DNA from: Clonostachys chloroleuca | Lineage: Eukaryota > Ascomycota > Sordariomycetes > Hypocreales > Bionectriaceae | Assembly (NCBI GenBank): GCA_037952775.1 | Contig: JBANAY010000003.1 | Coordinates: 35,092,001 to 35,156,000 of the forward strand | Length of the DNA stretch: 64,000 nucleotides | Reading direction: 5' to 3' | Part shown: piece by piece, positions 22,485-33,154 of the stretch | How the letters are laid out: each line of letters opens with the position of its first letter | Numbering within the stretch: the stretch's first letter is position 1 | Program-made: the position numbers and the translations under genes | Notes under the pieces: model-generated | Seen by the model: only the letters and a program-made list of their open reading frames with translations | Told to the model about the DNA's origin: nothing | Databases searched by the model: none

Positions 22485-23755
22485 TTAGGATGCTACAATG
22501 TGGCGGTGATATGTTGATCAAGATGGAAGGTGGCGCAAATACTGCTATCCGTGAATACTGCTATCCGCTCCATACAGGATTTGTAAATTCGACACTTTTG
22601 TAACTACCTTGATTCACTTTGCAACGCTGCAAACTCGCGATCTCATTAGTATCTACTACCAAACTCAGAATGGAATATACATGTGTATCCAAACAATATA
22701 TAATTACAATTGTAGCTAGTTTGAATATGAATCTGTAGTGACTACCCAAGGTGAAGTTGCTCACGGTCTTATCCACCAAAGCCCGTCGCCTCAGTCTAGC
22801 TTCGTCCTAGCCTCGAAACTATCTTAGGAATTTCTGTTTAGCATAAAGTAGAAAATACGAAGCCATTCAAAAGGACTTGACGGATTTAACTTGTGAGGTG
22901 AGTACGGTCCTTCTTGCTACAAGCTAAGAACCTCCAACTAACTTAAATCCTAGTTCATCCGAACAGAGCTAAAGACGAGGTTAACCTCCTATTAGAAAAG
23001 AAGTTTAGAAGATTCAACGATGTCATTCACCTATTCCCTAGAATCAGGGTGCTTCAGCTTTTTAGACCTTACTTTTGAACGACAAGTTACCTGCTGACGC
23101 ACTCAGATCTGCGTCTTGACTGGGATTAAGCTGCTGAGCACTTGGTGGTCTGTTGGGTCATCCATAGAGAGCTCCAGTGGATGGTATGATACACATGTTC
23201 TTAGAAATTTCCCAAGATTGAAACTCATTTATTTCGTAGTAGGAAGATATTTAGATAATATTCCGCCTGTTGTTGTAATCTCTCCCGAGAATGGCAGGCA
23301 AACGAAAGCACAACTGCTTAGCAGTTAAATTCGAGATGCTTCCTTTGCTCAAGCAATGACAAAATGGGCCACAGCAGATAACAAGCATCCTGTGAACACT
23401 GGTGAACTCAATCTGTGTCCACCATCTGCAGGCCTGACTCGCTCGTTGGGCAGTCGAGGCCTGTCGAGGCGGAAAAGCTGCAGCCAATTGGAGGCAATCT
23501 CTATGTCAGCAGCAATCTAAGCAGAACAGATGCGTCGCTCGGACGAACCGAATGCGACATGTGCCTGAGCCACGCTTTGGTTGATTATCTTAAGATGCTC
23601 TTCTCTCATCTATTGCTACTGCATCCCGTCACTGATCGGTGGCCCGGATGACAAAGGAAAGGACAGCGCGGACAAACAATTGCTTCGTCGCCGACAATAG
23701 CGTGATGCTATAGCATCGAACAATGCGAGATGTGAAAAAAATGATTGGCAGTGGA
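22485..23755. other. Intergenic, AT-rich, no gene seen
   Basis: 1.27 kb downstream of the small secreted protein. Short ORFs on both strands are unsupported. Base composition drops towards AT as the decayed tract downstream begins. Confidence 0.5.
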
Positions 23756-25109
23756 GAGTGCGAAGTAAGGTCACCTTGGCATGTGAGGTATGTCGCAAGA
23801 GTAGAGAAGGATTGGCGCATGACATATCAGTGACCTGATGATATTCATTAACAGCTCTAATAGGCCAAGTGTAGTGGCAAGCTACGTTGCAACTCTTGCG
23901 TCAAAAGCGAGAAAACATGTGTGTTCGACGACCAGAACCGTCAGAGGCGAGGCCCTCGCCCTCAGTCATCCAAACTCAGAGCGATTGATGTTCAATGGCC
24001 TCCCCCTGTTCTCGCGCCTGCACCCGCGGCAGCCTCAATGGAGTTCTAACTCCGCCGCCCACCTTTCTCGATGAGGAGTCCGAAGAAAGCTCTGGCGAGG
24101 CTGTCGATGCTGAGGTTGCGCCAGCAGAATCATGGCGGTACCACCTGCCTCGAATATTCTCAGATTCCACTACAGCACCAACGTACGTTGCTGACCATCT
24201 ATCCGGATTGTAATACATTACTAGACTGACAAAATGAATTATTGGAGCCCTCTGAGAATGAGCCCACGATTCTCGCAGATCGACCTGGCAATTTCGTCAT
24301 AGAACCCTCTTTCACAGCTGCACTTGTGCATAATGACAAAGGCTCTTGCTGGACTTGTTTCAAACTGGGACAACGCTGCGATTGTCAGCTGCCGCGTATG
24401 TATTTGCTGTTCCGTGCTGTGGCCTCCAGCAAATGGAAATGGGGTAAAAGACCTCAGCCAATATGAGACTGTCTGTGCCGAGGAAATCATTCGAAAAGCA
24501 GAGTGCGCTCAACGCATCCTTTCAGAACACTTGATGCCTTCGAAGAAAAACATACTTGCGCCTCATCATCTACAAGCCTTAGTCAGAATTTTGGAATTAT
24601 ACTTCGACAGTCAGTACAGTGAGGGTAACATATTTACTTCACTGTCAACGTCGAAAGAGATCCTGAGGTCAAGGATATCCACGATTGGCATCATGACTCC
24701 AACTATTCTCTGTCTGACTTCTGCGCAGGCTGAAGTCTATCGGGTCGACGATCCATGCCTGAGCCAGACAGCGGCACTTGTCGAACTTTTCCATGATATG
24801 ATCGGCTTGTACATAGATCTTGATGCCTTGCTCAGAAAAGATGATAGCTCTGCTAGTTTAAATCTTGTTACGGTGCTGATGCGAGAGAAGCTTTGTGAAG
24901 AGCAAGATTTCCGTTTCATGGCAAAACGAATCAATACTATCTGTCGTTCTTATGAGTTATCCCTTGATCTTCACTCCCTGGCACACGAACAATTCTATCA
25001 TCATATTCTGACCACTTATTTCAACTTTTACGATTTCCACTTGATTGGCATTTCAGGTAGTTCTAATAGTCGTTACGGATGGAGAATGATGAGTTCAGAA
25101 AGGAACTAG
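23756..25109 (+). pseudogene. Degenerate Zn2Cys6 transcription factor
   Basis: A zinc cluster is readable in two pieces: LACEVCRKSR at about 23779-23808, then KCSGKLRCNSC...KTC from about 23870. Together they would give C-x2-C-x6-C-x5-C-x2-C-x6-C. The gap between them contains in-frame stops, and no GT donor sits where the motif demands one (after CRKSR). The frame then continues through RQRRGPRP and stops at TAA near 24048, while the plausible continuation TPPPTFLDEESEESSGE is in another frame. A long ORF (24324-25109) with LAPHHLQALVRILELYFDS resembles the helical region of AflR-type regulators. Loss of a donor plus a frameshift argue for a pseudogene; unseen non-canonical splicing is the alternative. 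Confidence 0.55.
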
Positions 25110-25430
25110 ACAGTTCAATGAAGTTATTCGCATGAATGCGTTTTTTGCACTTGATGCGATAGATGACGCCCAGGGTGTTTTGTAAAACCGGCAATTCAAA
25201 TCATTTTTTCAGGATACATGTCTCAGTTGCCAGTGTTCCTATCCATTGTTCGGGCGGGAAATCTGCCAACAGGACCACTTCCCGCTGTAAACGTTGGTTG
25301 TGCTGTAGTCATCGCAGTGGGCGTAATTTTCTGGGGCTAGCAGGACTCGGTAACCATGAGCTTTTCTCGCTGCCGTCACCGCCACGACTTGGCCGTTGTT
25401 ATAAATGTACGGAATGCAACTAGTAGCTGG
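25110..25430. other. Spacer with a possible coding remnant on the minus strand
   Basis: The minus strand is open from about 25466 to 25239 (NNGQVVAVTAARKAHGYRV...CWQISRP), next to the transposase remnant. No family was recognised. It may be the broken end of a gene, or chance. Confidence 0.25.
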
Positions 25431-26570
25431 AGATTCTAGTGGTATATCTAATATTTGGTATATCATTTACATAGCAATAACTGCAGCTAATCTGCGGCGC
25501 ATTGACCGAACCAAGTTCTCTATCATTGCCGGGCTCAATCTCTTCCCAGACTTCGACAGCTGCCTCGCACAGCCGCTGTAATGACTATTCGTCATTTGGC
25601 ACCTTTGAGAGCTCTGGGTGACGCTTACAAATCATCTCTTCAAGCACTTTCCACTGGTATTCGGTAGAGCTGGGGTCAGGGAGGCCACGGAGCCTACTCT
25701 AACAGCATAGACCCGTTCTCTGGAGTAAAGCTGCGAAGGCAGTTCTTGTCTATACGGGCTGTGTGTGTAGGAGGATTATCTAGAATATATGTCATAATTG
25801 CTTCTGTAACCGTTGGAAGCTACTCTTATAAGCGCCATAGGATATAGCGAGCCGTAACACCACCCCTTGTAGACATAGGCCTCCAAGCAGCGGGGAGAGC
25901 GAGCTGCAGTTACAGCCGACAATAGTGCCCCAGAATATCCGCGGATACCTCGTTGGATTTTCCTTTGGCTACATATTCTTCAATATCAGTTTTTCTCCCT
26001 TTAGATGTATTGCTGTTGAATAACCGCTGTTGGAAGAGACGATTGTGCAGCTTACACGGCCGCACAACACCCACTTCTCCCTTGCCACGAGCAATAGTGG
26101 ATTCACTAATGAAAATAACACGTACACCATTCAAGTAGCTTATTTCCTTGGGCAAGTCCAAGCCTGGTCTGGGCCTGTTTTTGAGTCAGCTTCGGCCGCC
26201 GATGTGCATGAACGTGTTGTATGCCATGAGAGCGCAATCAGCGTATTGGCAGTCTAGGCCTAGACTACGTGAATAAGAGTATTGATAGCGGAATTTACAG
26301 CCAGATTTTAACGTGGAAGCCTGCTAATACCGATAGGACAAACGGAGACAGAATCGAGATCCTGCTCCGGTCCAAAAGGATTCCGAACATGATGGCGACT
26401 GAATACCAATTGAGATACTTAAAAGGCGTTCGTTGGAGCTTTCGTCTCCTACTTCTGCATAGTGCTCAAGTTTGGGTCAACTTGCTATTGTTAGAGTCAC
26501 ATCGTTCATATAGACGAGCGCTTGCTGGCTTATAAAACCTGTTCAAGATCACGGTGTTCTGTGTATATGA
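25431..26570 (-). mobile_element. Degenerate Tc1/mariner transposon, transposase broken by stops and frameshifts
   Basis: Reading the minus strand across frames recovers ordered pieces of a Tc1/mariner DDE transposase: VRVIFISESTIARGKG (first catalytic D region) near 26130-26080, FWGTIVG near 25930, ILDNPPTHTARID at about 25786-25748 (the family DNAPIHTA motif with the second D), WKVLEEMICKRHPEL near 25650-25608 after a damaged PPxSPDLNPIE region, and MIENLVRSMRRRLAAVI near 25530-25490 at the C-terminus. At least three frame changes and several stops separate the pieces, so it cannot be active. Ends were not determined; coordinates bracket the recognisable protein and some flank. Confidence 0.72.
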
Positions 26571-26643
26571 AAAAGGGACAACTTTTCTTTCAGAGGATGA
26601 AAGCATACTCGATGATTAGATTTCCACAACTTGGTGGTAAGAA

Positions 26644-27606
26644 CTATATCGCCCGCTCGGCATATGGAAGGGATTGACTTCCTCTAAGGAGCTCATCTTT
26701 ATGCCTCACCACCCAATCTTTGAAAGTTGTTGGCTTCCTCCCGATCGTTCGCTCAACAAAGTTGTTCAGGGCCCAATTCTCCTCGTTTGCTTCCTCAAAC
26801 TTGAAGAATGCCCAAAGCTTGTCTACCAAATCCCCCATCTTTGGGCGGTAAAAGTCAGAGAAAGCCTCGAAGCTTCCGTTGTATGCAATATCCTGTCCTA
26901 GAACATCACTTAGGATCCCAGCGATCTCCCGAAATTGAAGCCAGTCATGGCCATTGTTCATTGTATGGAATGCGCCAATATGCTTTCCGTTATCTGATAG
27001 CAGCAGTGTCCCTGCTACCTCAGCGATATCCACAGGATCGATGAAAGGGACGCGATGTTCCGGCCAAATAAGGGTTCTCTTGGCCAGCACTGGCGCAATT
27101 TGTAACCAGAGGTTATCAATAAAGCTAGCTCCGCAATTGATATAGGTAACTGGTAGCCCGCTCTCGTCCAAGATTTGCTTCGCAATGGGGTGCTCGTAGG
27201 GAAGGCTGCCTGGGCCAAGAGTCTTGGGGACTCGTTGCGGGGACAATTCAGGGAATATTCCAACCATACGAATGATCTGGATAAGCCTGTTCTCTCCCCT
27301 TAGTGCTGTCACTAGATTTGTCATAGCAACCCTTTCATTCATGCCGCCTGGAGTGATGACAAAAATGGCTTCAATGTCGCGAGCGGCAAGCTTGAGTGAT
27401 TGAACATCATTGTAGTTGGCGTCAATGATAGTCGCGTGAGGAAAGGCTTTCTGGAGATGTTCGCGCTTGTGCGGACTGCTGGTAGCCAGACGAAGCTTGA
27501 TCGAACTAGCTTTGCGATGCAGATACTCCGCAAGAGGCCAACCAATATGTCCAGCAGCACCAAAGATCAAGACGCTATCGGGGATTTTCTTGGACGGCAC
27601 AGTCAT
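26644..27606 (-). CDS. NmrA-like NAD(P)-binding family protein
   Basis: 320 aa in a single exon. It has an N-terminal Rossmann fold with GAAGHIGWPLAEYL (glycine-rich dinucleotide loop at about residues 16-22), then RLATSSPHKREHL, DANYNDVQSLKLAARDIEAIFVITP, and HRVPFIDPVDIAEVAGTLL, all usual for NmrA/atypical short-chain dehydrogenase proteins. The active-site Tyr-x3-Lys of classical SDRs is not evident, so it may be a redox sensor or an isoflavone-reductase-like enzyme. It survives intact between a transposon remnant and decayed DNA. The ATG at 27606 directly precedes the fold. Confidence 0.85.
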   Translation of the reverse strand: MTVPSKKIPDSVLIFGAAGHIGWPLAEYLHRKASSIKLRLATSSPHKREHLQKAFPHATIIDANYNDVQSLKLAARDIEAIFVITPGGMNERVAMTNLVTALRGENRLIQIIRMVGIFPELSPQRVPKTLGPGSLPYEHPIAKQILDESGLPVTYINCGASFIDNLWLQIAPVLAKRTLIWPEHRVPFIDPVDIAEVAGTLLLSDNGKHIGAFHTMNNGHDWLQFREIAGILSDVLGQDIAYNGSFEAFSDFYRPKMGDLVDKLWAFFKFEEANEENWALNNFVERTIGRKPTTFKDWVVRHKDELLRGSQSLPYAERAI

Positions 27607-28924
27607 GATGTAAGCGGTACCCTGAGAGTGCAGCTGATTCGTCGAGGAGAAGAAGAAATGTAGCGAAAGGCAATAGAAAGCAGTCGGATAATGATAGTAC
27701 GCAAGGTCTGTAATGCTAGAGATGAGTCTAGACGCGTAAAGTACTCAGTATTGGTGTCGTTTTGAAAGAAACTTACGTTGTGAGCTCGGCTTCAGTTATA
27801 TACTTTTTAGAACCGGTATTCTGGTGCCCTTATCCTGGTGCCTTTGCTGTATTGAACGTTGTGTACCACGGTCCACTGCTTGCGTATTGCCAATCGATGG
27901 GGAACGACAGATGCTGTAACATCCGGTGATCCCGCCAAGCTGGTTCGGCGATGCAGAACCGTAACTCTGTTGTGCCTTACATGGCCATAGTGGTATCCCG
28001 AGTGGGATGCCGGAGTATCGGGTTCATTCAAAGTGCCGTTCCACATGAGTGAGTAGTTAGCTTGGGTGTGTGCGGTGTTGACATCTACCGGGACCGCTTA
28101 CTCACTAGGTGCCAAGCCGCACACATCCTTGTTTTGCCCGTGGAGATTATTTCCACCGCAAATCCCTTAAAAATGTAACCGGCTTGAAAACTATAGGAAT
28201 CCGATATGTGAAGTGTTTGCCAAAATCAGATCATTTCCCATACAGATTTAATCTGTTTATGAGCCATGATCACGTCATAGGCCTAATCACTTAACTTAAA
28301 CAGCAATAGCGCCCACAAAGAGTTTCGACATCTCGACCGAAAGCCAGAGATGGATCCTCTGAGCGGTGCACAGGAAGTTTGATGGATGCTGGTGGTGTTG
28401 GTTCTGCAGACATTTTGGAATCAGATGTAATGTCCTCTGCCTCGCGTTAGGTACTGTATGATGGGCAGTTGACTGAAGTGGCTCGGGAAACATGATTGAA
28501 AGGGACAATGAGTATGCAATCTTGAGACAGGCCTTGAATTTGCAGAACAACAGGTCACAAACCAAGTCAAAAGGGACCTGATTGCAAATATCATTGTCAT
28601 CACCATGCCCCAAATATCTCGTCAGTGTGTGCTGCGGGGTCAACAAGACGGTATCTGCACTCGGGCCGGCCATCGTGGTAGACATGTCCGCTACAGCATC
28701 ATGGGCCGGCACAAGGAGATAAGACAACCCTGTCCTTGATGGTCAAACGTACTACACAAGATGTGTCCTCAACGAGTCAAGCAAGTTATCTCGCATTTCT
28801 TTAGTTTCAGTCGTCTCGCCCCAATTCAGACCGGATATCGAGTGACCAGGTCGGTTCATCTTCGTTCGATTCACCCCGGTCCAATCACAGCCTTGGCTGC
28901 GTGTCTGTCCCGCCTAGCTGAGAC
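27607..28924. other. Intergenic, mostly decayed DNA
   Basis: The first few hundred bases are the promoter of the NmrA-like gene. A 143-codon open stretch (28296-28727, minus) lies directly downstream of the broken Rieske gene and might include its degenerate catalytic part, but no catalytic-domain motif could be read. Confidence 0.4.
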
Positions 28925-29499
28925 TCCCAACTTATGGTAGGCTCAGGGCTTGAATCAAGATTGGACGAAATGAAGCCCCGTCTATCGACGTGGGTATGGA
29001 TCGAGAAGAGAGAGAAGTCGTCTTTGTCAAACCCTTCAATCGTGTCAATTCGAGGGGCCTTGGCTATTTTGCCGTTAAGGCCGTATGGCTATCCTGCAGC
29101 CATTGGATTAGATGTATTTTATTTCAACAAGTCAAATCGACGAAACAGAAAGAGTATGCCATGGTATTTGCAAGCCAAGATCCTTGCTGAACTCTTTGGC
29201 TTTGTGACAATAGGGTACACCCTATGCCAACACACATTGAGGTAGCCTTCCACATCGTTGTCCTTGTCCTTGATCAGGAAATAAGAGAATCCAGCGACAT
29301 CAAACTTGATGTAATCGCCAGTGTTCCCGAGACGACTGACACGGGCCGCCAGGATCCACTTTTTGGACCAGATGGTACGTCTTTCCAGCTCCTAGAACTC
29401 TTCTTCACGGTACCAGGATGAAGGCAGAGTTGTAATTACCTCGCTTTTCTTGGCCGCTGCCTCAGGCGCAGTTCCAGCAGTGTTTGAAACAGGCTCCAT
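28925..29499 (-). pseudogene. Rieske [2Fe-2S] oxygenase pseudogene
   Basis: Starts with ATG at 29499. PSSWYREEEF is followed by an in-frame TAG (29392-29394), then ELERRTIWSKKW, a standard opening of fungal Rieske/choline-monooxygenase-like proteins. The cluster ligands are present: Cys-x-His (CWH, 29224-29232) and Cys-x2-His (CKYH, 29161-29172). A 66-bp insert (29094-29159) looks like an intron with a GC donor and CTGCAG acceptor. Just after it the invariant Trp of YHGW is a TAG stop (29089-29091), then PYGLNGKIAKAPR, GFDKDDFS, HTHVDRRGF follow. The catalytic domain could not be followed further. Both stops are one C-to-T or G-to-A change from a sense codon, as RIP would give. It diverges from a SAM methyltransferase. 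Confidence 0.75.
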
Positions 29500-29953
29500 G
29501 GTGTTGGAAGGTAACAGAACATCATTGTACACAAGGCCGCTTTTGTGAAATTCACTATCCGAAGTTTTGGGCGATTACTCGCTTAAAACACAATAATTGC
29601 TCAGTTTCAAGGATGGAAATTGACTTTGAGTGTGATATGTTTTGATGATAGTGTTTACCTGAATAATTTCCTAATACGTCTCGCCGAGGAGCTTTTCGGG
29701 GCTGAGTCACACCGTGGGAAAGGAGCTGCATTGGTGCGGGGTTCCAATCCTGTATTAGACTGGTTGTCAGTATTTGACGTGGAGACAATCGTCGGTCGAT
29801 TTAGTGGCGTTCTAGACTAGCTAAAATCACTATATATACCATGAGAAGAACTGGGCTGGGACTCTCTTGGATTTATTTGATCAACCCTCTCCATAGATAA
29901 TCAAATCGTCATATACAAAAAGGGGAAACCCATGCCGAGGACTGGTTGGTGAT
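29500..29953. promoter_or_regulatory. Divergent spacer between the Rieske pseudogene and the methyltransferase
   Basis: 454 bp with no coding signal. TATATATA-like DNA at about 29831-29839 lies 115-123 bp upstream of the methyltransferase ATG and could serve as a TATA element. Confidence 0.4.
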
Positions 29954-30911
29954 ATGGATTACGAGACTATCAACAAGCGCAACTGGGACGAGCGAGCTCC
30001 CCTTGTAAGTGCGAACCTGTTTTAAAGTCAAACAACGATTAATTGACAAACCACGTTTCTTATGGTAGCACGCGGCCTCACCGGACTACAATGTCCAAGA
30101 TTTAATCAATGCGCCGAGCTACATCAGCGAAGTTGTCCAATTCGACCAGCCACTTCTTGGCGATATATCAAAACTCAGCTGCGTTCATCTTCAATGTCAC
30201 ATCGGCACGGACACCCTAAGTCTTGCGAGACTCGGTGCCTCATCCGTCACCGGCCTTGATTTCTCAGGCGCTTCACTAAAGGAGGCTAGAATTCTTGCAG
30301 CCTCTACCTTGGGAACTGGCGGCGAAAAGCTCACTTTTGTGGAGGCCTCCGTGTATGACAGCCTCAAGGTTCTGCAACCAGGCACATATGACCTCGTCTA
30401 TACCGGTATCGGGGCGCTGTGCTGGATACCAAGCGTAAGCCAGTGGGCGAAGGTTGTGTCGGGTTTATTGAAGCCGGGAGGCCGGTTGTTTATCCGCGAG
30501 GGCCATCCGATGTTGTGGGCAGTGGACGAACAGAAAGAGGGCATATCTATCGAGTACCCATACTTTGAGCTTGAGGAGCCTACACTATTTGATGAGGAGT
30601 TCACTTATGTCGGTACTGGCGGCCAAAAGCTCAAAGAGACGAAGACGGCCTCTTTTAACCATGGCTTAGGAGAAATCATACAGGCGCTGCTTTCTGAGGG
30701 ACTTCGTGTTACTGGACTAGCAGAGCATCAAAGCGTGCCTTGGAATGCTATACCTGGACAAATGGAAGAAATAGGAAATGGTAGGTGTATTACCTGTGTT
30801 ACGAGAGATGCAAGAATGTTTCCATTAATTCATGCCATAGGAGAATTCAGACTGAAGGATCGGCCTTGGAGATTGCCACACTCTTATACTCTCCAAGCAA
30901 CGAAAGAATAG
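29954..30911 (+). CDS. Class I SAM-dependent methyltransferase
   Basis: 277 aa from three exons (29954-30004, 30069-30780 and 30841-30911; introns of 64 and 60 bp). The N-terminus, MDYETINKRNWDERA, is the usual NxxxWdeRA opening. Motif I is LQCHIGTDTLSLARLGA, followed by VTGLDFSGASLKEAR (motif II with acidic Asp) and DLVYTGIGALCWIP (motif III/IV). LLKPGGRLFIREGHPML follows. After the last intron the end reads NGEFRLKDRPWRLPHSYTLQA, closing the fold. It belongs to small-molecule methyltransferases of unknown substrate. It is head-to-head with the Rieske pseudogene; Rieske oxygenase plus methyltransferase would suit quaternary-amine or secondary metabolism, but that is inference. Confidence 0.9.
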
Positions 30912-30992
30912 CTCCAAGTACTCTCTGCTATTTTTCAGGTTATGAAGATTTTTGTTTCTATAGATCTATAGCTATGAGCCTCATATCGAGCT

Positions 30993-32558
30993 CTATATTA
31001 TACTGCGATACGAAGTCATGACTGTTGTGGATGGATCAAAATCCACACTGCCATCTCCAACCCATTGCTGAAGATTTGTCATGATCTTCTTTGACGGTTC
31101 CCAGTCTGTAAAATTTCCGATTGTGAATTTGCATCTACGACAATTCTTAGGGGCATCATTGACCTTTCCATCTTTCTCTGCCATGTACCTCAACCCTGGC
31201 TGAGCCCATTGAAACATCAGTCCTTGGAAGGCATTGCGATTTGGCGCGAGATGGAAGAGGCCAGTTCGTAATTTTGGCATCCGATCAATCGCACCAATCA
31301 AATCAAGCAAGAGTGGATCGAGAACTTGCGGATCTGGCTGTGTTCGCCAAAGATGATGGGGGTTCATATCAGTAGCCGCGAGAAAGTCCTCCATGCCATC
31401 GTCCGAATCATCCACCTCACTGTACTCATCGAAATCAACAACGCTGTCTTGGCGATAGCGAACCCACCTCGGCTGAATGGAATCGGGCAATCCTGTGTAC
31501 AGCCATTCGCCGCTAGGTGTCAGAATGTTGCTCTTGATAAAAAGGTGCTGGATCGTTGGCCATGTAGGCTCCTCGGTAACACCAAGTATTCGAGTATTTC
31601 GAAAAAGGTCAGGCGATATTAGGATATTGATCAAGACCAGCTTCTCCAGGGACGTCGACCTCTGTGCGAATATGCGGATCGCCTCACAAAGCCGGTCAAC
31701 GCCTTCCTCGTCCAAGACATTTTCGAGCTCAAAGCTATGATTTAGAGGCCCATAGCCAAATCGGTTGAGCCCGAGATGCTTTAGTCTTGAAAGACAGCCT
31801 TCTTGCTGTAGCCGAAGTAGGGCTTCGCCCAATTGACGCCGATATTGAAACCGAGCAAGGCGTCGATGCTCAAGCGGCCGACTCGGTTCTTGGAATTGCA
31901 CTGCCAATGTCTCAAGACGAGGCATGCGACTTGCAATTTGGAGCGCTACATCAGGGTAAATCGTCCCATGACGCATCCCCGAGTGGCTAAAGAAAGAAGT
32001 CACCCGTCGCATAAGAGGCATCTGCAATAGGCTGGCTTTGTCGAAACGCGTCTCGCCCCAGCCAGTAATTGAAACCTTGAGCTGCGGAAGGAGATCATCG
32101 TCGACATTTTGATCCCATTCATTTAGCAATTGGGCTAGAAAGCGGATCCCAGATTGGAAAGATTCGCCACTGGGCTCCGAGAGAATCAGATGAATGCGAC
32201 GAAGACATGTCCGCCGGTGAGGCTGCGCAGCGATGATTTCTGCAAATGTCTCTAGCTCGCTCCTCTCAAGTTGGAGGAATGCAAAGTTTCGGTCTTCAAC
32301 CAACGCCTGCCATGTTTTTGATATCGCTGCATATGGTGCAAGATGCGGCTTTGATCTTGAAATTGGCGTTGGGCACTCGCCGTCGAGGAGACTGAGTTGC
32401 AGCTCGTCAATGACGAGCCTTATTATCTCGACACTGAGTTTCTCCATACAGAGAATCTGCTGAGTTGAGCTTGGGAGGGATTGTGTCTTAGTGAAAAGAA
32501 TGACGCTCGTCTGTAGTTGAGCAGGTGGCAAAAAGGCCTGTATATTTACGTAATTCAT
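30993..32558 (-). CDS. F-box-like protein, hypothetical
   Basis: 521 aa in one exon. An ATG at 32558 opens the frame, but MEKLSVEIIRLVIDEL at the ATG 32447 (residue 38) is a typical F-box-like opening and could be the true start. PYAAISKTWQALVEDRNFAFLQLERSELETFAEII follows, then repeated leucine-rich segments and an acidic stretch (EYSEVDDSDDGMEDF). The end has a CRRC pair (KNCRRCKFTIGNF). The arrangement matches fungal F-box proteins that recruit targets to SCF ubiquitin ligases. The target is unknown. It converges on the methyltransferase with only 81 bp between stops. Confidence 0.8.
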   Translation of the reverse strand: MNYVNIQAFLPPAQLQTSVILFTKTQSLPSSTQQILCMEKLSVEIIRLVIDELQLSLLDGECPTPISRSKPHLAPYAAISKTWQALVEDRNFAFLQLERSELETFAEIIAAQPHRRTCLRRIHLILSEPSGESFQSGIRFLAQLLNEWDQNVDDDLLPQLKVSITGWGETRFDKASLLQMPLMRRVTSFFSHSGMRHGTIYPDVALQIASRMPRLETLAVQFQEPSRPLEHRRLARFQYRRQLGEALLRLQQEGCLSRLKHLGLNRFGYGPLNHSFELENVLDEEGVDRLCEAIRIFAQRSTSLEKLVLINILISPDLFRNTRILGVTEEPTWPTIQHLFIKSNILTPSGEWLYTGLPDSIQPRWVRYRQDSVVDFDEYSEVDDSDDGMEDFLAATDMNPHHLWRTQPDPQVLDPLLLDLIGAIDRMPKLRTGLFHLAPNRNAFQGLMFQWAQPGLRYMAEKDGKVNDAPKNCRRCKFTIGNFTDWEPSKKIMTNLQQWVGDGSVDFDPSTTVMTSYRSII

Positions 32559-33154
32559 CCTCGGAGGAGGAGCATCGGATCATGTGACCATCAAATCTTA
32601 TCCCATCAAGCGCTAGAGACCACAACGATGTTTCGCTATTTCAACTTTCCAACATAGGCCCCAATGTTGATAAATCATAACTTCGAAGGCTGCGAAATTG
32701 TTTTTATTTTTGGAGGATCTCGAAATAACGCAAGCATTCTTGAATAATTCTAGTTAAAGCTGCCGCAAAGGTGCGTAGCAGGTGATTTTGTAAGAATACT
32801 CCATCCCGTTTTATATTTATAAGACAAAAAGAAATATAGTAACTTGGTAGTCATATGATAGATCAGGAGTCTTTGTCCAGGTGGTTATATCACTGATAGC
32901 TCTGCTGAGTAAATTGAACCCGCTGAGTCTACATTGCAGCAGAGTTCAGCTCTACTTCAATGGCTTCTTGAGCCTTTGGACCTCATGGTTTCTTAGTACG
33001 GATCATGGAACGTGTTTTATGAACGCATAAATCAAAATTTCATTACGTAGACTCTGAAATCATCTTCTCGTGATCGGCCGGCATCGGCATGCCATTACTG
33101 AGATATCTGCCCATTGCCCCAAGTGATTTCCCGCAACCTCTGCCAATATTCTCC
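32559..33154. other. Intergenic, no gene seen
   Basis: 0.6 kb upstream of the F-box-like gene and downstream of the DUF3433 gene, AT-rich. No supported ORF or repeat. Confidence 0.6.

Noticed and set aside
28296..28727. 143-codon ORF on the minus strand as a gene
   Set aside because: No ATG context, no domain, low-complexity feel; it lies directly after the broken Rieske gene and is more likely decayed DNA.
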